Assembly: GCF_014191375.1 (NCBI RefSeq)
Contig: NZ_JACHWN010000004.1
Location: forward strand, 310,001-374,000
Direction of reading: 5' to 3'
Length of the DNA: 64,000 nucleotides
From: Mesorhizobium sp. RMAD-H1
Lineage (GTDB): Bacteria > Pseudomonadota > Alphaproteobacteria > Rhizobiales > Rhizobiaceae
Part shown: positions 9,991-20,256 of the stretch, in pieces
Numbering within the stretch: the stretch's first letter is position 1
Layout: each line of letters begins with the position of its first letter
The notes under the pieces: model-generated
Databases searched by the model: none
Seen by the model: only the letters and a program-made list of their open reading frames with translations
What the model was told of the DNA's origin: nothing
Position numbers and translations under genes: made by a program

Positions 9991-10863
9991 TCACCCCCTC
10001 CAGTTGCCCTCCCGCCACAGCGCATTGAGGCCGTGCCGGTAGCTCGGATAGCGGAACTGATAGCCGAGCTTCTTGATCTTCGCGTTGGAGACCCGCTTGT
10101 TCTCGCCATAGAAGGAGCGTGCCATGGGGGGAAGATCGGCTGTCTCGAACGGGATCTCCGGCGGCGGCTCGACCCCCATGATTTCGGCCGCGCAGGCCAC
10201 CACATCCTGTGGCGGGGCCGGTTCGTCATCCGTGATGTTGAAGATGCCGTCCACGCTGCGAGACGCCAGAAGCGCGAGGCTGCCGGCAATATCGTCCACA
10301 TGGATGCGGTTGAACACCTGTCCGGGCTTGACGAGCCGTCGCGCCGTGCCTTTCTCGAGATTGACGAAGGCGTTGCGCCCCGGCCCGTAAATGCCGGCAA
10401 GCCGCAGGATCGCCAGCGGCACGCCATGGGCGCTGGCGAGGTCCTGCCAGCTTCGTTCCGCCGCCAGCCGCTCGACGGAGCGCGCCGAGACGGGGCTCGG
10501 GGGCGTCTCCTCGTCCACCCATTCGCCATCGTGGTCGCCATAGACCCCGACGGTCGAGAAATAGCCGATCCATTCGAGCGCAGGCGCTGCATCGCGCAGC
10601 ATGTCGCCGAAATGCGAGAGAACCGGGTCGCCTCCCGCGGCTGGCGAGATGAAGACGACGAGATGCGTCGTCCGGCCCAGTTCCTCCGTAATCTCGACGG
10701 GAGCGGATATGCCGTCGAAGAGAAAAGGAGCTATCCCCGCGCGTCCGAGCGCGGTGAAATGGCTGAGCGTCCGGGTGGTTCCGGCGATCCGGTCCGCGGT
10801 TTCGCCGATTTCGCGTGCGGCGGCCTGCCCGCAATAGCCCGCGCCGAAAATGAAAAAATGCAT
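9991..10863 (-). CDS. SDR-family NAD(P)-binding protein (extended epimerase-like)
   Basis: A 290-residue Rossmann protein beginning MHFFIFGAGYCGQAAAREI, where GAGYCG is the dinucleotide-binding turn, with STVGVYGDHDGEWVDE in the region where extended SDRs place their active-site Ser/Thr and Tyr (here Tyr in VYGDH, lacking the usual YxxxK). That makes it an atypical SDR of the YeeZ-like group, so it may bind NADP without classical epimerase chemistry. It begins one base after the queG stop on the same strand, implying cotranscription. Function unknown. Confidence 0.78.
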   Translation of the reverse strand: MHFFIFGAGYCGQAAAREIGETADRIAGTTRTLSHFTALGRAGIAPFLFDGISAPVEITEELGRTTHLVVFISPAAGGDPVLSHFGDMLRDAAPALEWIGYFSTVGVYGDHDGEWVDEETPPSPVSARSVERLAAERSWQDLASAHGVPLAILRLAGIYGPGRNAFVNLEKGTARRLVKPGQVFNRIHVDDIAGSLALLASRSVDGIFNITDDEPAPPQDVVACAAEIMGVEPPPEIPFETADLPPMARSFYGENKRVSNAKIKKLGYQFRYPSYRHGLNALWREGNWRG

Positions 10864-10864
10864 T

Positions 10865-12025
<1,161 letters not shown>

Positions 12026-12050
12026 TATATGGAAACGCTCGCGGGAGATT

Positions 12051-12210
12051 ACCCCCCTCTGCCCTTCCGGGCATCGCCCCCTCAAGGGGGGAGATTGGTT
12101 TACACCGCTCGCAGCCTTCATCCTGCAATGCTGACGATCGGTGCAGGGCATTTATGAAAGCGCAATCTCCCCCTCTGAGGGGGAGATGGCCGGCAGGCCA
12201 GAGGGGGGTG
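12051..12210. repeat. Intergenic repeat family B, copy 1
   Basis: A 160-base element with long inverted ends, ACCCCCCTCTGCCC on the left and GGCCAGAGGGGGGT on the right, each followed inward by a second palindromic block (CTCCCCCTCAAGGGGGGAGA type). The middle differs among copies. It separates GST from queG. Other copies: 21212-21372 and 25981-26142, with a half copy at 32434-32478. Confidence 0.88.
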
Positions 12211-12239
12211 CCTGGCGATTCCATCAGAACCGGAGCCCT

Positions 12240-12932
12240 TTAGAAATCGAGATCGCCATAATGTGCGACCGGGGAAAGCCCGCGCACCCGGTCCGAAAGC
12301 AGCGGGCGGAAGGACGGGCGGGATTTCACGCGGCTATACCAGTCGCGCGCCGCCGGGTGATCCGCCCACTCGATTTCGCCGAGATAATCGAGGATGGAGA
12401 TGGCGCCCGCCGCGGCCATGTCGGCATAGCTCGGCAGCGCGCCGCCCAGCCAGTCGCGCGTCGCCGCCAGCCAGTCCACATATTTCATGTGCTGGCGGAT
12501 ATTGGCGCGCGCGGCGCGGATGGCGGTCGAATCCGGCGAGCTGCCGCCCTGTTCCGCAGCCATCTGCAGCTTGTAGACGCGCTCGCGCGCAATGTGCCGC
12601 GTCACCTCATTGTCGAGTTTGCCGAGGAACCAGTCGACCAGCCGGCGCACCTCGGCACGCTCGATCGGGCTTTCGGGCAGGAGCCGGCGGTTGCGCTTCA
12701 GCGCGCCGCGCGTCTCGTCGAGATATTCGGCGATCACCGTCGGCCCGACGATCGGCACGTCGTTTTCCGCGAGCAGCACCGGAAGCGTGCCCGCCGGATT
12801 GAGCGCCAGGAACTCCTTGCGCCGCGCCCATGGCTTTTCCTCGATCAGCTCTGCCTCGATGCCGTATTCATTGAGGATCAGCCGCGCATAGCGCGAGCCG
12901 GTGGACATGGGATGATGAAAAAGCGTCAGCAT
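12240..12932 (-). CDS. Glutathione S-transferase family protein
   Basis: A 230-residue GST-fold protein with an N-terminal thioredoxin-like domain (MLTLFHHPMSTGSRYARL, then NPAGTLPVLL with the cis-proline loop, and VGPTVIAEYLDE with the glutathione-binding Glu/Ser region) and an all-helical C-terminal domain. Conjugation or peroxidase activity is likely; the substrate is unknown. The ATG at 12932 gives the normal family length, and the open frame further upstream has no family similarity. It is followed by a family B repeat and queG on the same strand. Confidence 0.86.
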   Translation of the reverse strand: MLTLFHHPMSTGSRYARLILNEYGIEAELIEEKPWARRKEFLALNPAGTLPVLLAENDVPIVGPTVIAEYLDETRGALKRNRRLLPESPIERAEVRRLVDWFLGKLDNEVTRHIARERVYKLQMAAEQGGSSPDSTAIRAARANIRQHMKYVDWLAATRDWLGGALPSYADMAAAGAISILDYLGEIEWADHPAARDWYSRVKSRPSFRPLLSDRVRGLSPVAHYGDLDF

Positions 12933-13211
12933 GGTCGAGCGCGATGGGTCTTTCGAGCTGGAGCGTTGAACAACAATATCTGGGCACGGTCGCGATCTTG
13001 CCGCGGTTCTCGTGCACCGGTATTCAAGCCGGGCTGGCATTTCATCCGCCAGCGGCGTATTTCTTCCGCTGTCTGATTCCCGGCCAGTCCCTGTCGGCCA
13101 AACCTATAGGGGCAACGGCTGCGGGAAACAAGCGATCCCTGGCGGCATGGTTTCGCCGCTGCCAGTCTGCCGCACCCCTGTCGCAACCGTTTCAAGCGAA
13201 GGTTCCCCCGC

Positions 13212-14018
13212 ATGGATATGAAGACCCTCTTTGACGCCCTGATCCTGGGCCTGCTCGAAGGCTTGACCGAATTCATCCCCGTTTCCTCGACGGGACATCT
13301 GCTCCTGGCCGGCCATTTCCTGGGGTTTCACTCGACAGGCAAGACATTCGAGGTGCTGATCCAGCTGGGTGCCATCCTCGCCATCCTCAGCGTCTATTTC
13401 GGCAAGCTCTGGAAGATGCTCCTCGCCCTGCCGCATGATCCGCGCACCAGGCGCTTCGTTCTCGGCATCCTCATCGCCTTCCTGCCCGCGGCCGTCATCG
13501 GCGCGATGGCGCACGGCTTCATCAAGGCGGTGCTGTTCGAAACGCCGATGCTGGTCTGCATCATGCTGATATTAGGTGGCTTCATCCTTCTCTATGTCGA
13601 CAGGCTCAATCTCAAGCCGCGCTATCACGACGTGATGGATTATCCCCTGTCGCTCTGCCTGAAGATCGGCTTCGTCCAGTGCCTGGCGATGATCCCCGGC
13701 GTGTCGCGCTCGGGTTCCACCATCGTCGGCGCGCTTCTGATGGGAGCCGACAAGCGCTCGGCGGCGGAGTTCTCCTTCTTCCTCGCCATGCCCACCATGG
13801 CCGGCGCCTTTGCCTACGACCTCTTCAAGAACCGCCATATCCTGAGCTTCGACGATGCGACGGTCATCTTCACCGGCTTCGTCATGGCCTTCATCGCCGG
13901 CGTCTTCGTCGTGCGCTATCTCCTCGACTATGTCTCGCGCCACGGTTTCGCGCTTTTCGCCTGGTGGCGGCTGATCGTCGGCGCCGCCGGCCTTGCGGCG
14001 CTGCTCGTCTGGGGGTGA
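13212..14018 (+). CDS. uppP: Undecaprenyl-diphosphatase
   Basis: Integral membrane phosphatase (BacA/UppP) that recycles undecaprenyl diphosphate for cell-wall synthesis and gives low-level bacitracin resistance. The 268-residue sequence carries both diagnostic motifs, [15 protein letters not shown] near residue 17 (catalytic Glu) and [10 protein letters not shown] near residue 161 (Arg), among about seven or eight membrane helices. Length is typical. It is transcribed alone, divergent from GST, and convergent with the NDUFA9-like gene; a family A repeat lies between the 3' ends. Confidence 0.95.
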   Translation: MDMKTLFDALILGLLEGLTEFIPVSSTGHLLLAGHFLGFHSTGKTFEVLIQLGAILAILSVYFGKLWKMLLALPHDPRTRRFVLGILIAFLPAAVIGAMAHGFIKAVLFETPMLVCIMLILGGFILLYVDRLNLKPRYHDVMDYPLSLCLKIGFVQCLAMIPGVSRSGSTIVGALLMGADKRSAAEFSFFLAMPTMAGAFAYDLFKNRHILSFDDATVIFTGFVMAFIAGVFVVRYLLDYVSRHGFALFAWWRLIVGAAGLAALLVWG

Positions 14019-14024
14019 AGGCTG

Positions 14025-14134
14025 TCCCTCATCCGCCTACCGGCACCTTTTCCCCGCGAGCGGGGAGAAGGAAGAAGCGGCAACGCTAATGTCCCCCTCG
14101 CCCCGCTTGCGGGGAGAGGGTAAGGGTGAGGGGC
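14025..14134. repeat. Intergenic repeat family A, copy 2
   Basis: About 110 bases from TCCCTCATCCGCC to GTGAGGGGC, nearly matching 7046-7156 and 18237-18347. It lies between the convergent 3' ends of uppP and the NDUFA9-like gene, where its hairpins could end both transcripts. Confidence 0.85.
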
Positions 14135-14144
14135 AAATGTCCGC

Positions 14145-15131
14145 TTACGCCATGCCCTTCTTCGTGAACTGGCCCTGTTCGCGGAAACGCCAGAGATAGG
14201 TGGGCAGCACCGCGTCGGTGGCCGTCGGGCGGATGCCGATGCCCTCCAGCGTGCGGCCTTCGCTTGCTGCCTTGTCGGAAACCACATTGTCATGCTGCAG
14301 GAGCGTCACCTGGTCGCGTGTCAGCATTGGCTTCGGCAGAAGGCCCGCGATCGAGCCGATGAGCTTCGCCGCGAACCACGGGATCGGCACCAGAGTGCGC
14401 TTGCGGTCGATCACCCGCAGCATCTCCTCCATGCAGCGGCGGAAGCTCATCACCTCAGGCCCGCCGAGCTCGTAGATCTTGCCGTGTTCGAGTGTACCGT
14501 CCACCGTGCGCGCCACCGCTTCCGCCACGTCGCCGACATAGACCGGCTGGAACTTCGTGTGACCGCCGCCGATCAGCGGCAGGAAGGGCGAGAAGCGCGC
14601 CATGTCGGCGAATTTGTTGAAGAAGCCGTCCTCCGGCCCGAAGACGATCGAGGGCCGCAGGATGATGGCGTCGGGCAGCACCTCGTGCACGGCCTTCTCG
14701 CCCTCGGCCTTGGTGCGGGCATAGGCGGAGGCAGACTGCGGGTCGGCGCCGATGGCCGAGACGTGGGTCAGCGGGATGCCCTCGGCCCGGGCGGCCTCCG
14801 CCACCGCGCGTGCGCCGAAGGCCTGCACGGCGTTGAAGCGCTGGCCGCCGCTCTCATAGAGGATGCCGACGAGGTTGATCACATGGTCCGCGCCCTTGAC
14901 GGCCCGGTCGATCGACCAGCGGTAGCGCAGATTGGCCTGCACGGTCTGGATCTGGCCCATATTGCCGAGCGGCTGCAGATAGGGGGCCAGCGTCGGCCGG
15001 CGCACCGCGACGCGCACCCGGTATCCGCGCTGGGCGAGCGCCGCCACCACATGGCGGCCGACGAAACCCGAACCGCCAAAGACGGTGACGAGTTTCGGTT
15101 TGTTGAGAATCCCCGTTTTCTCGACGGCCAT
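14145..15131 (-). CDS. Complex I NDUFA9-subunit-like NAD(P)-binding protein
   Basis: Atypical extended SDR of 328 residues. The Rossmann motif GGSGFVGRHVV lies near the N-terminus, followed by INLVGILYESGGQRF, VSAIGADPQSASAYARTKAEGE and RPSIVFGPEDGFFNKFA, the signature of the NDUFA9/Ycf39-like family that binds NADPH and in mitochondria stabilises complex I. The ATG at 15131 follows AGGAGA and is clearly better than the upstream frame. Whether the bacterial protein joins complex I or acts on quinones is not known. Confidence 0.88.
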   Translation of the reverse strand: MAVEKTGILNKPKLVTVFGGSGFVGRHVVAALAQRGYRVRVAVRRPTLAPYLQPLGNMGQIQTVQANLRYRWSIDRAVKGADHVINLVGILYESGGQRFNAVQAFGARAVAEAARAEGIPLTHVSAIGADPQSASAYARTKAEGEKAVHEVLPDAIILRPSIVFGPEDGFFNKFADMARFSPFLPLIGGGHTKFQPVYVGDVAEAVARTVDGTLEHGKIYELGGPEVMSFRRCMEEMLRVIDRKRTLVPIPWFAAKLIGSIAGLLPKPMLTRDQVTLLQHDNVVSDKAASEGRTLEGIGIRPTATDAVLPTYLWRFREQGQFTKKGMA

Positions 15132-15371
15132 GGCACAATCTCCTGCAAGGGCATTCGCATGCCCGGGGATGCGCCCGGGCATGCATGATGCGGCTCAAAT
15201 AAAGGTCCGGCGGCGCAGCCTGAACGCCACCCTTTTCCGGCCGTGGTGTAATGCGTTTTTTCGCGGGCTGAAAGGGGGCATGATGATGCAGGGGCCAAAC
15301 GGGCGCTTTTGCCGCCGCATTCTCCTTTATTCCCCCTTTGCCTTTTCGCCCCCGCCTGCTAAATCGCGCGC

Positions 15372-17180
15372 ATGAGCACACCATTGGACCATATCCGCAA
15401 TTTTTCCATCGTCGCCCATATCGACCACGGGAAATCCACCCTTGCCGACCGGCTGATCCAGATGACCGGCGGGCTGGATACGCGCGAGATGAAGGATCAG
15501 GTCCTCGACTCGATGGATATCGAGCGCGAGCGCGGCATCACCATCAAGGCTCAGACCGTCCGCCTGCATTACAAGGCGAAGAACGGCGAGGACTATGTCC
15601 TGAACCTGATCGACACCCCCGGCCATGTCGACTTCGCCTATGAGGTCTCCCGTTCGCTCGCCGCCTGCGAGGGCTCGCTCCTGGTGGTCGACGCCAGCCA
15701 GGGCGTCGAGGCGCAGACGCTCGCCAATGTCTATCAGGCGATCGACAACAATCACGAGCTGGTCGTCGTCCTCAACAAGGTCGATCTGCCGGCAGCCGAG
15801 CCCGAGCGCGTCAAGCAGCAGATCGAGGAGGTGATCGGCATCGACGCCTCAGAGGCGGTGATGATCTCGGCCAAGACCGGCCTCGGCGTCGAGAATGTGC
15901 TGGAAGCCATCGTCGAAAAGCTGCCCCCGCCCAAGGCGGGCGACCGCAACGCGCCGTTGAAGGCCATGCTGGTCGACAGCTGGTACGACGCCTATCTCGG
16001 CGTCATTGTGCTGGTGCGCATCATCGACGGCGTGCTGAAGAAGGGCCAGACCATCCGCATGATGGGCACGGGCGCGAAATATCCGGTGGAGCGCACCGGC
16101 GTCTTCACGCCCAAGATGGTCAATGTCGACGAACTCGGCCCCGGCGAACTCGGCTTCATCACCGCCTCCATCAAGGAGGTGGCGGACACCCGCGTCGGCG
16201 ATACCATCACAGAGGACCGCCGCCCGACAGAGCATATGCTGCCGGGCTTCAAGCCGGCGCAGCCCGTCGTCTTCTGCGGTCTCTTCCCCGTCGATGCCGC
16301 GGATTTCGAGGATCTGCGCGCCGCCATGGGCAAGCTGCGTTTGAACGACGCCAGCTTCTCCTTCGAGATGGAGACCTCCGCCGCGCTCGGTTTCGGCTTC
16401 CGCTGCGGCTTCCTCGGCCTCCTGCATCTGGAGATCATCCAGGAGCGGCTGGAGCGCGAGTTCGATCTCGACCTCATCGCCACCGCGCCCTCCGTCGTCT
16501 ACCGCATGAAGATGACCGACGGCACGGTGAAGGAGCTGCACAACCCCGCCGACATGCCTGACGTGGTGAAGATATCAGCCATCGAGGAGCCGTGGATCCG
16601 CGCCACCATCATGACGCCGGACGATTATCTCGGCTCGATCCTCAAGCTCTGCCAGGAGCGCCGCGGCATCCAGGTGGACCTTTCCTATGTCGGCCCGCGC
16701 GCCATGGTCACCTACGACCTGCCGTTGAACGAAGTGGTGTTCGATTTCTACGACCGACTGAAATCGATCTCCAAGGGCTACGCCTCCTTCGACTACGCTC
16801 TGTCGGAATATCGCGAGGGCGATCTGGTCAAGATGTCGATCCTCGTCAATGACGAGCCGGTCGACGCGCTCTCCATGCTGGTCCACCGCTCGGCGGCGGA
16901 AAAGCGCGGCCGCGTGTTGTGCGAAAAGCTGAAGGAGCTGATCCCGCAGCACATGTTCAAGATTCCGATCCAGGCCGCCATCGGCGGCCGCATCATCGCC
17001 CGCGAAACCATCTCGGCCCTGCGCAAGGACGTGACCGCCAAATGCTACGGCGGCGACGTCACCCGCAAGCGCAAGCTTCTGGAAAAGCAGAAGGAAGGCA
17101 AGAAGAAGATGCGCCAGTTCGGCAAGGTGGAGATCCCGCAGGAGGCGTTCATCCAGGCGCTGAAGATGGGGGATAATTAG
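15372..17180 (+). CDS. lepA: Elongation factor 4 (back-translocating GTPase)
   Basis: Ribosome-bound translational GTPase of 602 residues. G-domain motifs are visible: AHIDHGKST (P-loop), [10 protein letters not shown] (switch), DTPGHVDF and NKVDLPAA. The EF-G-like domains follow, and the LepA-specific C-terminal domain ends with [20 protein letters not shown]. It acts on stalled or mistranslocated ribosomes. It is transcribed from its own region of about 240 bases after the divergent NDUFA9-like start. A small lipoprotein gene follows 82 bases downstream. Confidence 0.97.
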   Translation: MSTPLDHIRNFSIVAHIDHGKSTLADRLIQMTGGLDTREMKDQVLDSMDIERERGITIKAQTVRLHYKAKNGEDYVLNLIDTPGHVDFAYEVSRSLAACEGSLLVVDASQGVEAQTLANVYQAIDNNHELVVVLNKVDLPAAEPERVKQQIEEVIGIDASEAVMISAKTGLGVENVLEAIVEKLPPPKAGDRNAPLKAMLVDSWYDAYLGVIVLVRIIDGVLKKGQTIRMMGTGAKYPVERTGVFTPKMVNVDELGPGELGFITASIKEVADTRVGDTITEDRRPTEHMLPGFKPAQPVVFCGLFPVDAADFEDLRAAMGKLRLNDASFSFEMETSAALGFGFRCGFLGLLHLEIIQERLEREFDLDLIATAPSVVYRMKMTDGTVKELHNPADMPDVVKISAIEEPWIRATIMTPDDYLGSILKLCQERRGIQVDLSYVGPRAMVTYDLPLNEVVFDFYDRLKSISKGYASFDYALSEYREGDLVKMSILVNDEPVDALSMLVHRSAAEKRGRVLCEKLKELIPQHMFKIPIQAAIGGRIIARETISALRKDVTAKCYGGDVTRKRKLLEKQKEGKKKMRQFGKVEIPQEAFIQALKMGDN

Positions 17181-17262
17181 GAAATCCGTTCCTTCACCCT
17201 GAGCTTGGCGAAAGGAGCCGGCGACCTGGCCGGTTCCGCTAAATGGAGCTGTCCAGGACCGC

Positions 17263-17424
17263 ATGCCCGCCCGCCTTCTCCTCTGGCTCCTACCGCTTTT
17301 CCTCGCTGCCTGTGCTTCGCCAGCCCAGCGTTCGGCTGCTCCGATGATGGAGAATACGCCGCCCCTTTTACCGGCCAGCATTAAGCCGCTGACGGTTGAG
17401 CAGGAAGAACAAATCGCGCAATAG
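17263..17424 (+). CDS. Small predicted lipoprotein, 53 residues
   Basis: Short open frame, below usual gene-caller length cutoffs, with a convincing lipoprotein signal: MPARLLLWLLPLFLAACASP, where LAAC is the lipobox and Cys17 would be lipidated. The mature part of about 37 residues is proline-rich then acidic and contains no domain I recognise (ending TVEQEEQIAQ). The upstream AGGA gives a weak ribosome site. It lies on the same strand 82 bases after lepA. The call rests on the signal sequence alone. Confidence 0.6.
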   Translation: MPARLLLWLLPLFLAACASPAQRSAAPMMENTPPLLPASIKPLTVEQEEQIAQ

Positions 17425-17936
17425 GCGTAAGCCGATAGAACGGACAAGTCGCTGGTTTCCGTCGCTCACCAAGGCGACGTTCCATTTCGGAACGGCAAGA
17501 CCAGCCGCAACGGAGCCTTCTCCTCAAAAACTTATCCCACAGTTCCCGCCCCACCTTTATCCTTGCTCCAGTTCTTCCCGCGGGAACGCGGCTCGCGACG
17601 GCGGGTCTCGCGGGGAAGGACCGGCGCTTTCGGTTCCACCGCTGACGCAGTGGTGAGCCGGCAGGCTCCGTCCAGGGTTTCCCCTCACGGGAAGGGCCGA
17701 GACGGGACGTGGGTGAATGAAGCTCCCGCGACGATCCCTAGCTCTTCCCCAAGCGGAACGGACGGACATCGCCGACGGGCGGTCTTGCGGCCGCAATTGA
17801 ATTTTATAATGAGCGTTGGCAAGACCGCCCGTCTTCCCATTCCCGGATCGGGGTATTCTTTCTCAATGGCCAGACGGAGACATCCGGGCGTGGTAACCAC
17901 CTTCCATTGCATGCGCGATGTGATATCAGGTGGCAC
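17425..17936. other. Gene-free stretch with stacked inverted repeats
   Basis: I see no supportable gene here. It contains a perfect 15-base inverted repeat, GACGGGCGGTCTTGC at 17774-17788 with its complement at 17819-17833 around a 30-base AT-rich loop, and a longer pair of weakly complementary blocks starting at CTTCCCGCGGGAACG (about 17573) and CACGGGAAG (about 17687). Open frames across it on both strands are rich in Arg/Ser/Pro and look like shadows. Confidence 0.6.
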
Positions 17937-18230
17937 ATGACCGACAAGCCACGCATCACCATCACCTATTGCACCCAGTGCAGCTGGTTGCTTCGCGCCG
18001 CCTGGATGGCGCAGGAGCTGCTCTCCACCTTCGGCCAGGATCTGGGCGAAGTGGCGCTCATCCCCGGTACAGGCGGGATTTTCGAAATCCGTGTCGGCGA
18101 CGAATTGATCTGGGAGCGTAAGCGCGACGGCGGCTTTCCCGAGGCGAAGGTGCTGAAGCAGCGCGTCCGCGATATCGTCTGGCCCGAGCGCGATTTGGGC
18201 CATTCGGATCGGAAGGACGGGGACACTTGA
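17937..18230 (+). CDS. SelT/SelW/SelH (Rdx) family redox protein
   Basis: A 97-residue thioredoxin-fold protein. After the first strand (ITITYC) comes the redox motif CTQC, the cysteine version of the CxxU of selenoprotein W, and later GGIFEIRVGDELIWERK and DGGFPEAKVLKQRVRD, typical of the family. It probably acts as a small thiol oxidoreductase in the cytoplasm; partners unknown. The ATG at 17937 is used; the frame is open ten codons further up. The stop is followed within ten bases by a family A repeat, and rmuC converges from the other side. Confidence 0.88.
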   Translation: MTDKPRITITYCTQCSWLLRAAWMAQELLSTFGQDLGEVALIPGTGGIFEIRVGDELIWERKRDGGFPEAKVLKQRVRDIVWPERDLGHSDRKDGDT

Positions 18231-18236
18231 TACATT

Positions 18237-18347
18237 GCCCCTCATCCGCCTGCCGGCACCTTCTCCCCGCACGCGGGGAGAAGGAATAAGCGCCAACGTC
18301 TACGCCCCCCTCGCCCCGCAGGCGGGGAGAGGGTAAGGGTGAGGGGC
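18237..18347. repeat. Intergenic repeat family A, copy 3
   Basis: About 111 bases from GCCCCTCATCC to GTGAGGGGC with two internal hairpins (CTCCCCGCACGCGGGGAG and CCCCGCAGGCGGGG). It lies between the convergent SelW-like gene and rmuC, nearly abutting both stops. Confidence 0.87.
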
Positions 18348-18354
18348 AGTAACT

Positions 18355-19602
18355 CTACTCCTCCTCCACCACGCGCAGACGCAATTGCCCGGTCTTGCTG
18401 TCGGCGATCTTGGCTTCGCCGCTGCGGGCGGAAGGTGCGGGCGAGGGTGCGTCGCCGGCCGGCTCGCCGAATTCCAGCGCCTCGATCCTCTCGCCGCGCT
18501 TGGTCACCTTGCCGGAGGAGACCAGGATGTCGTCGATATCCTTGTTGGCCTGCATGAAATGGGTCTGCAATTTGCGCACCCTGTCGTCGAGGCGGGCGAC
18601 GTCCTCCATCAGCCGGATCACCTCGCCCTGGATCAGATGCGCCTGCTCGCGCATGCGCGCATCCTTCAGGACGGCCTGGATCACCTGGATCGACAGCATC
18701 AGGAGCGACGGCGAGACGATGACGATGCGCGCGCGGTGCGCCTTCTGCACCAGCCCTTCGAAATTCTCGTGGATCTCGGCGAAGATCGATTCCGACGGCA
18801 CGAACAGGAAGGCGGTGTCCTGCGTCTCGCCGGAAATCAGATATTTCGCCGATATGTCGCGGATATGCACCTCGACATCCCGGCGGAACTGGGCGATGGC
18901 CGCCTTCTTCGCCTCCGGCCCGTCCGCATCGCGGATCGCGCTCCAGGCCTCCAGCGGGAACTTGGCGTCGATGACGAGCGACGGCATGCCGTTCGGCATG
19001 CGCACCAGGCAGTCCGGCCGGTTGCCGTTCGAAAGCGTCGCCTGGAATTCATAAGCGCCCTGCGGCAGGCCATCGGCGATGATCGCCTCCATGCGCGACT
19101 GGCCGAAGGCGCCGCGCGTCTGCTTGTTGGCGAGGATCGCCTGCAATTGCACCACCTGGCCGGCCAGCGCCTGGATGTTGTTCTGCGCCGTGTCGATCAC
19201 CGCCAGCCGCTCCTGCAGCTTGGCAAGGTTCTCATGCGTCGACTTGCTCTGCTCGGTCATCGTCTGGCCGATGCGGCTCGTCATGCCGTCCAGCCGCTCG
19301 CGGATCGACTGGTTGAGCTCCGCCTGCCTGGCGCCGAAGACCTCGGCCATGGTCTGCATCCGGCCCTGCATCTCGGCCTGGGCCTTGAGGATCTCCGCCA
19401 TGCGCATCTCAGCGTCGCGGGCGCGCTCTGCGGCCTGGACCTCGGCGATGGCGCGGGAGCGGGCCGAGCGCCACGCCGCGATGAGAAAGAAGAGCGCGAA
19501 AAGCACGACGATGGCCGCGCCGAAGAGCAATGCTCCGCCGACGGAAATCCTGTGCACGCCGAGCTGCAGGAGCGGGGCTGCGAGAAGTGTGCTGTTGTCC
19601 AT
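18355..19602 (-). CDS. rmuC: DNA recombination protein RmuC
   Basis: Member of the RmuC family, proposed to limit rearrangements at inverted repeats and related to PD-(D/E)xK nucleases. The 415-residue protein has an N-terminal membrane helix (GALLFGAAIVVLFALFFLI), a long coiled-coil (about residues 60-170) and a nuclease-like core with LVIDAKFPLEAW, where the D/AK residues fit the PD-(D/E)xK pattern, followed by TAFLFVPSESIFAEI. Its start faces def on the other strand about 110 bases away. Confidence 0.93.
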   Translation of the reverse strand: MDNSTLLAAPLLQLGVHRISVGGALLFGAAIVVLFALFFLIAAWRSARSRAIAEVQAAERARDAEMRMAEILKAQAEMQGRMQTMAEVFGARQAELNQSIRERLDGMTSRIGQTMTEQSKSTHENLAKLQERLAVIDTAQNNIQALAGQVVQLQAILANKQTRGAFGQSRMEAIIADGLPQGAYEFQATLSNGNRPDCLVRMPNGMPSLVIDAKFPLEAWSAIRDADGPEAKKAAIAQFRRDVEVHIRDISAKYLISGETQDTAFLFVPSESIFAEIHENFEGLVQKAHRARIVIVSPSLLMLSIQVIQAVLKDARMREQAHLIQGEVIRLMEDVARLDDRVRKLQTHFMQANKDIDDILVSSGKVTKRGERIEALEFGEPAGDAPSPAPSARSGEAKIADSKTGQLRLRVVEEE

Positions 19603-19714
19603 GATGCCAGCCTATCCGATTCGCGCCGCCAATGTGAGATCAAAACAGGAACATTTTTTATGGGAGCGATTTCAGTCCATTGACGCTTCGCCCCCGAGCG
19701 ATTAGGTGAAGGCC

Positions 19715-20245
19715 ATGTCTATCAAGCCGCTTGTCATCCTTCCCGATCCCATCCTGCGCCAGGTGTCGAAGCCGGTGGAGCGCGTCGACGATCAGTTGCG
19801 CGCCTTTGCCGACGACATGCTGGAGACGATGTATGCCGCGCCGGGCATCGGCCTTGCCGCGATCCAGGTGGGCGAGCCGTTGCGCATGCTGGTCATCGAT
19901 CTCTCGAAGGAAGATGAGGAGAAGGCGCCGCATGTCTTCATCAATCCCGAGATCGTCTCCTCTTCCGAGGAGCGCAGCACCTATGAGGAAGGTTGCCTGT
20001 CGATCCCCGATTATTATGCGGAGGTCGAGCGGCCGGCGAGCGTGCGCGTCACCTATCTCGATCGCGAAGGCGTGCGCCGGGAGATCGCCACCGAGGGGCT
20101 GATGGCCACTTGCCTGCAGCACGAGATCGATCATCTGAACGGCGTGCTCTTCATCGACCATATCTCCAAATTGAAGCGCGACATGGTGGTGAAGAAGTTC
20201 AAGAAGCTGGCCAAGGACCGTCCTCCGAGCCGGCTCGCGGTCTAG
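19715..20245 (+). CDS. def: Peptide deformylase
   Basis: Removes the formyl group from nascent proteins; cytoplasmic metalloenzyme of 176 residues. All three catalytic motifs are present: [18 protein letters not shown] (metal-binding Cys) and QHEIDHLNG (HExxH-type His pair and Glu). The ATG at 19715 follows AGGTGAAG; a GTG nine bases upstream is also in frame. The stop is 11 bases before fmt, the usual def-fmt operon of formyl-methionine metabolism. Confidence 0.97.
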   Translation: MSIKPLVILPDPILRQVSKPVERVDDQLRAFADDMLETMYAAPGIGLAAIQVGEPLRMLVIDLSKEDEEKAPHVFINPEIVSSSEERSTYEEGCLSIPDYYAEVERPASVRVTYLDREGVRREIATEGLMATCLQHEIDHLNGVLFIDHISKLKRDMVVKKFKKLAKDRPPSRLAV

Positions 20246-20256
20246 GGACGCACATC

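Noticed and set aside
17563-17940. 125-residue open frame and a 79-residue frame on the opposite strand, between the small lipoprotein and the SelW-like gene
   Set aside because: Arg/Ser/Pro-rich composition, no ribosome site, covers inverted repeats, no domain.
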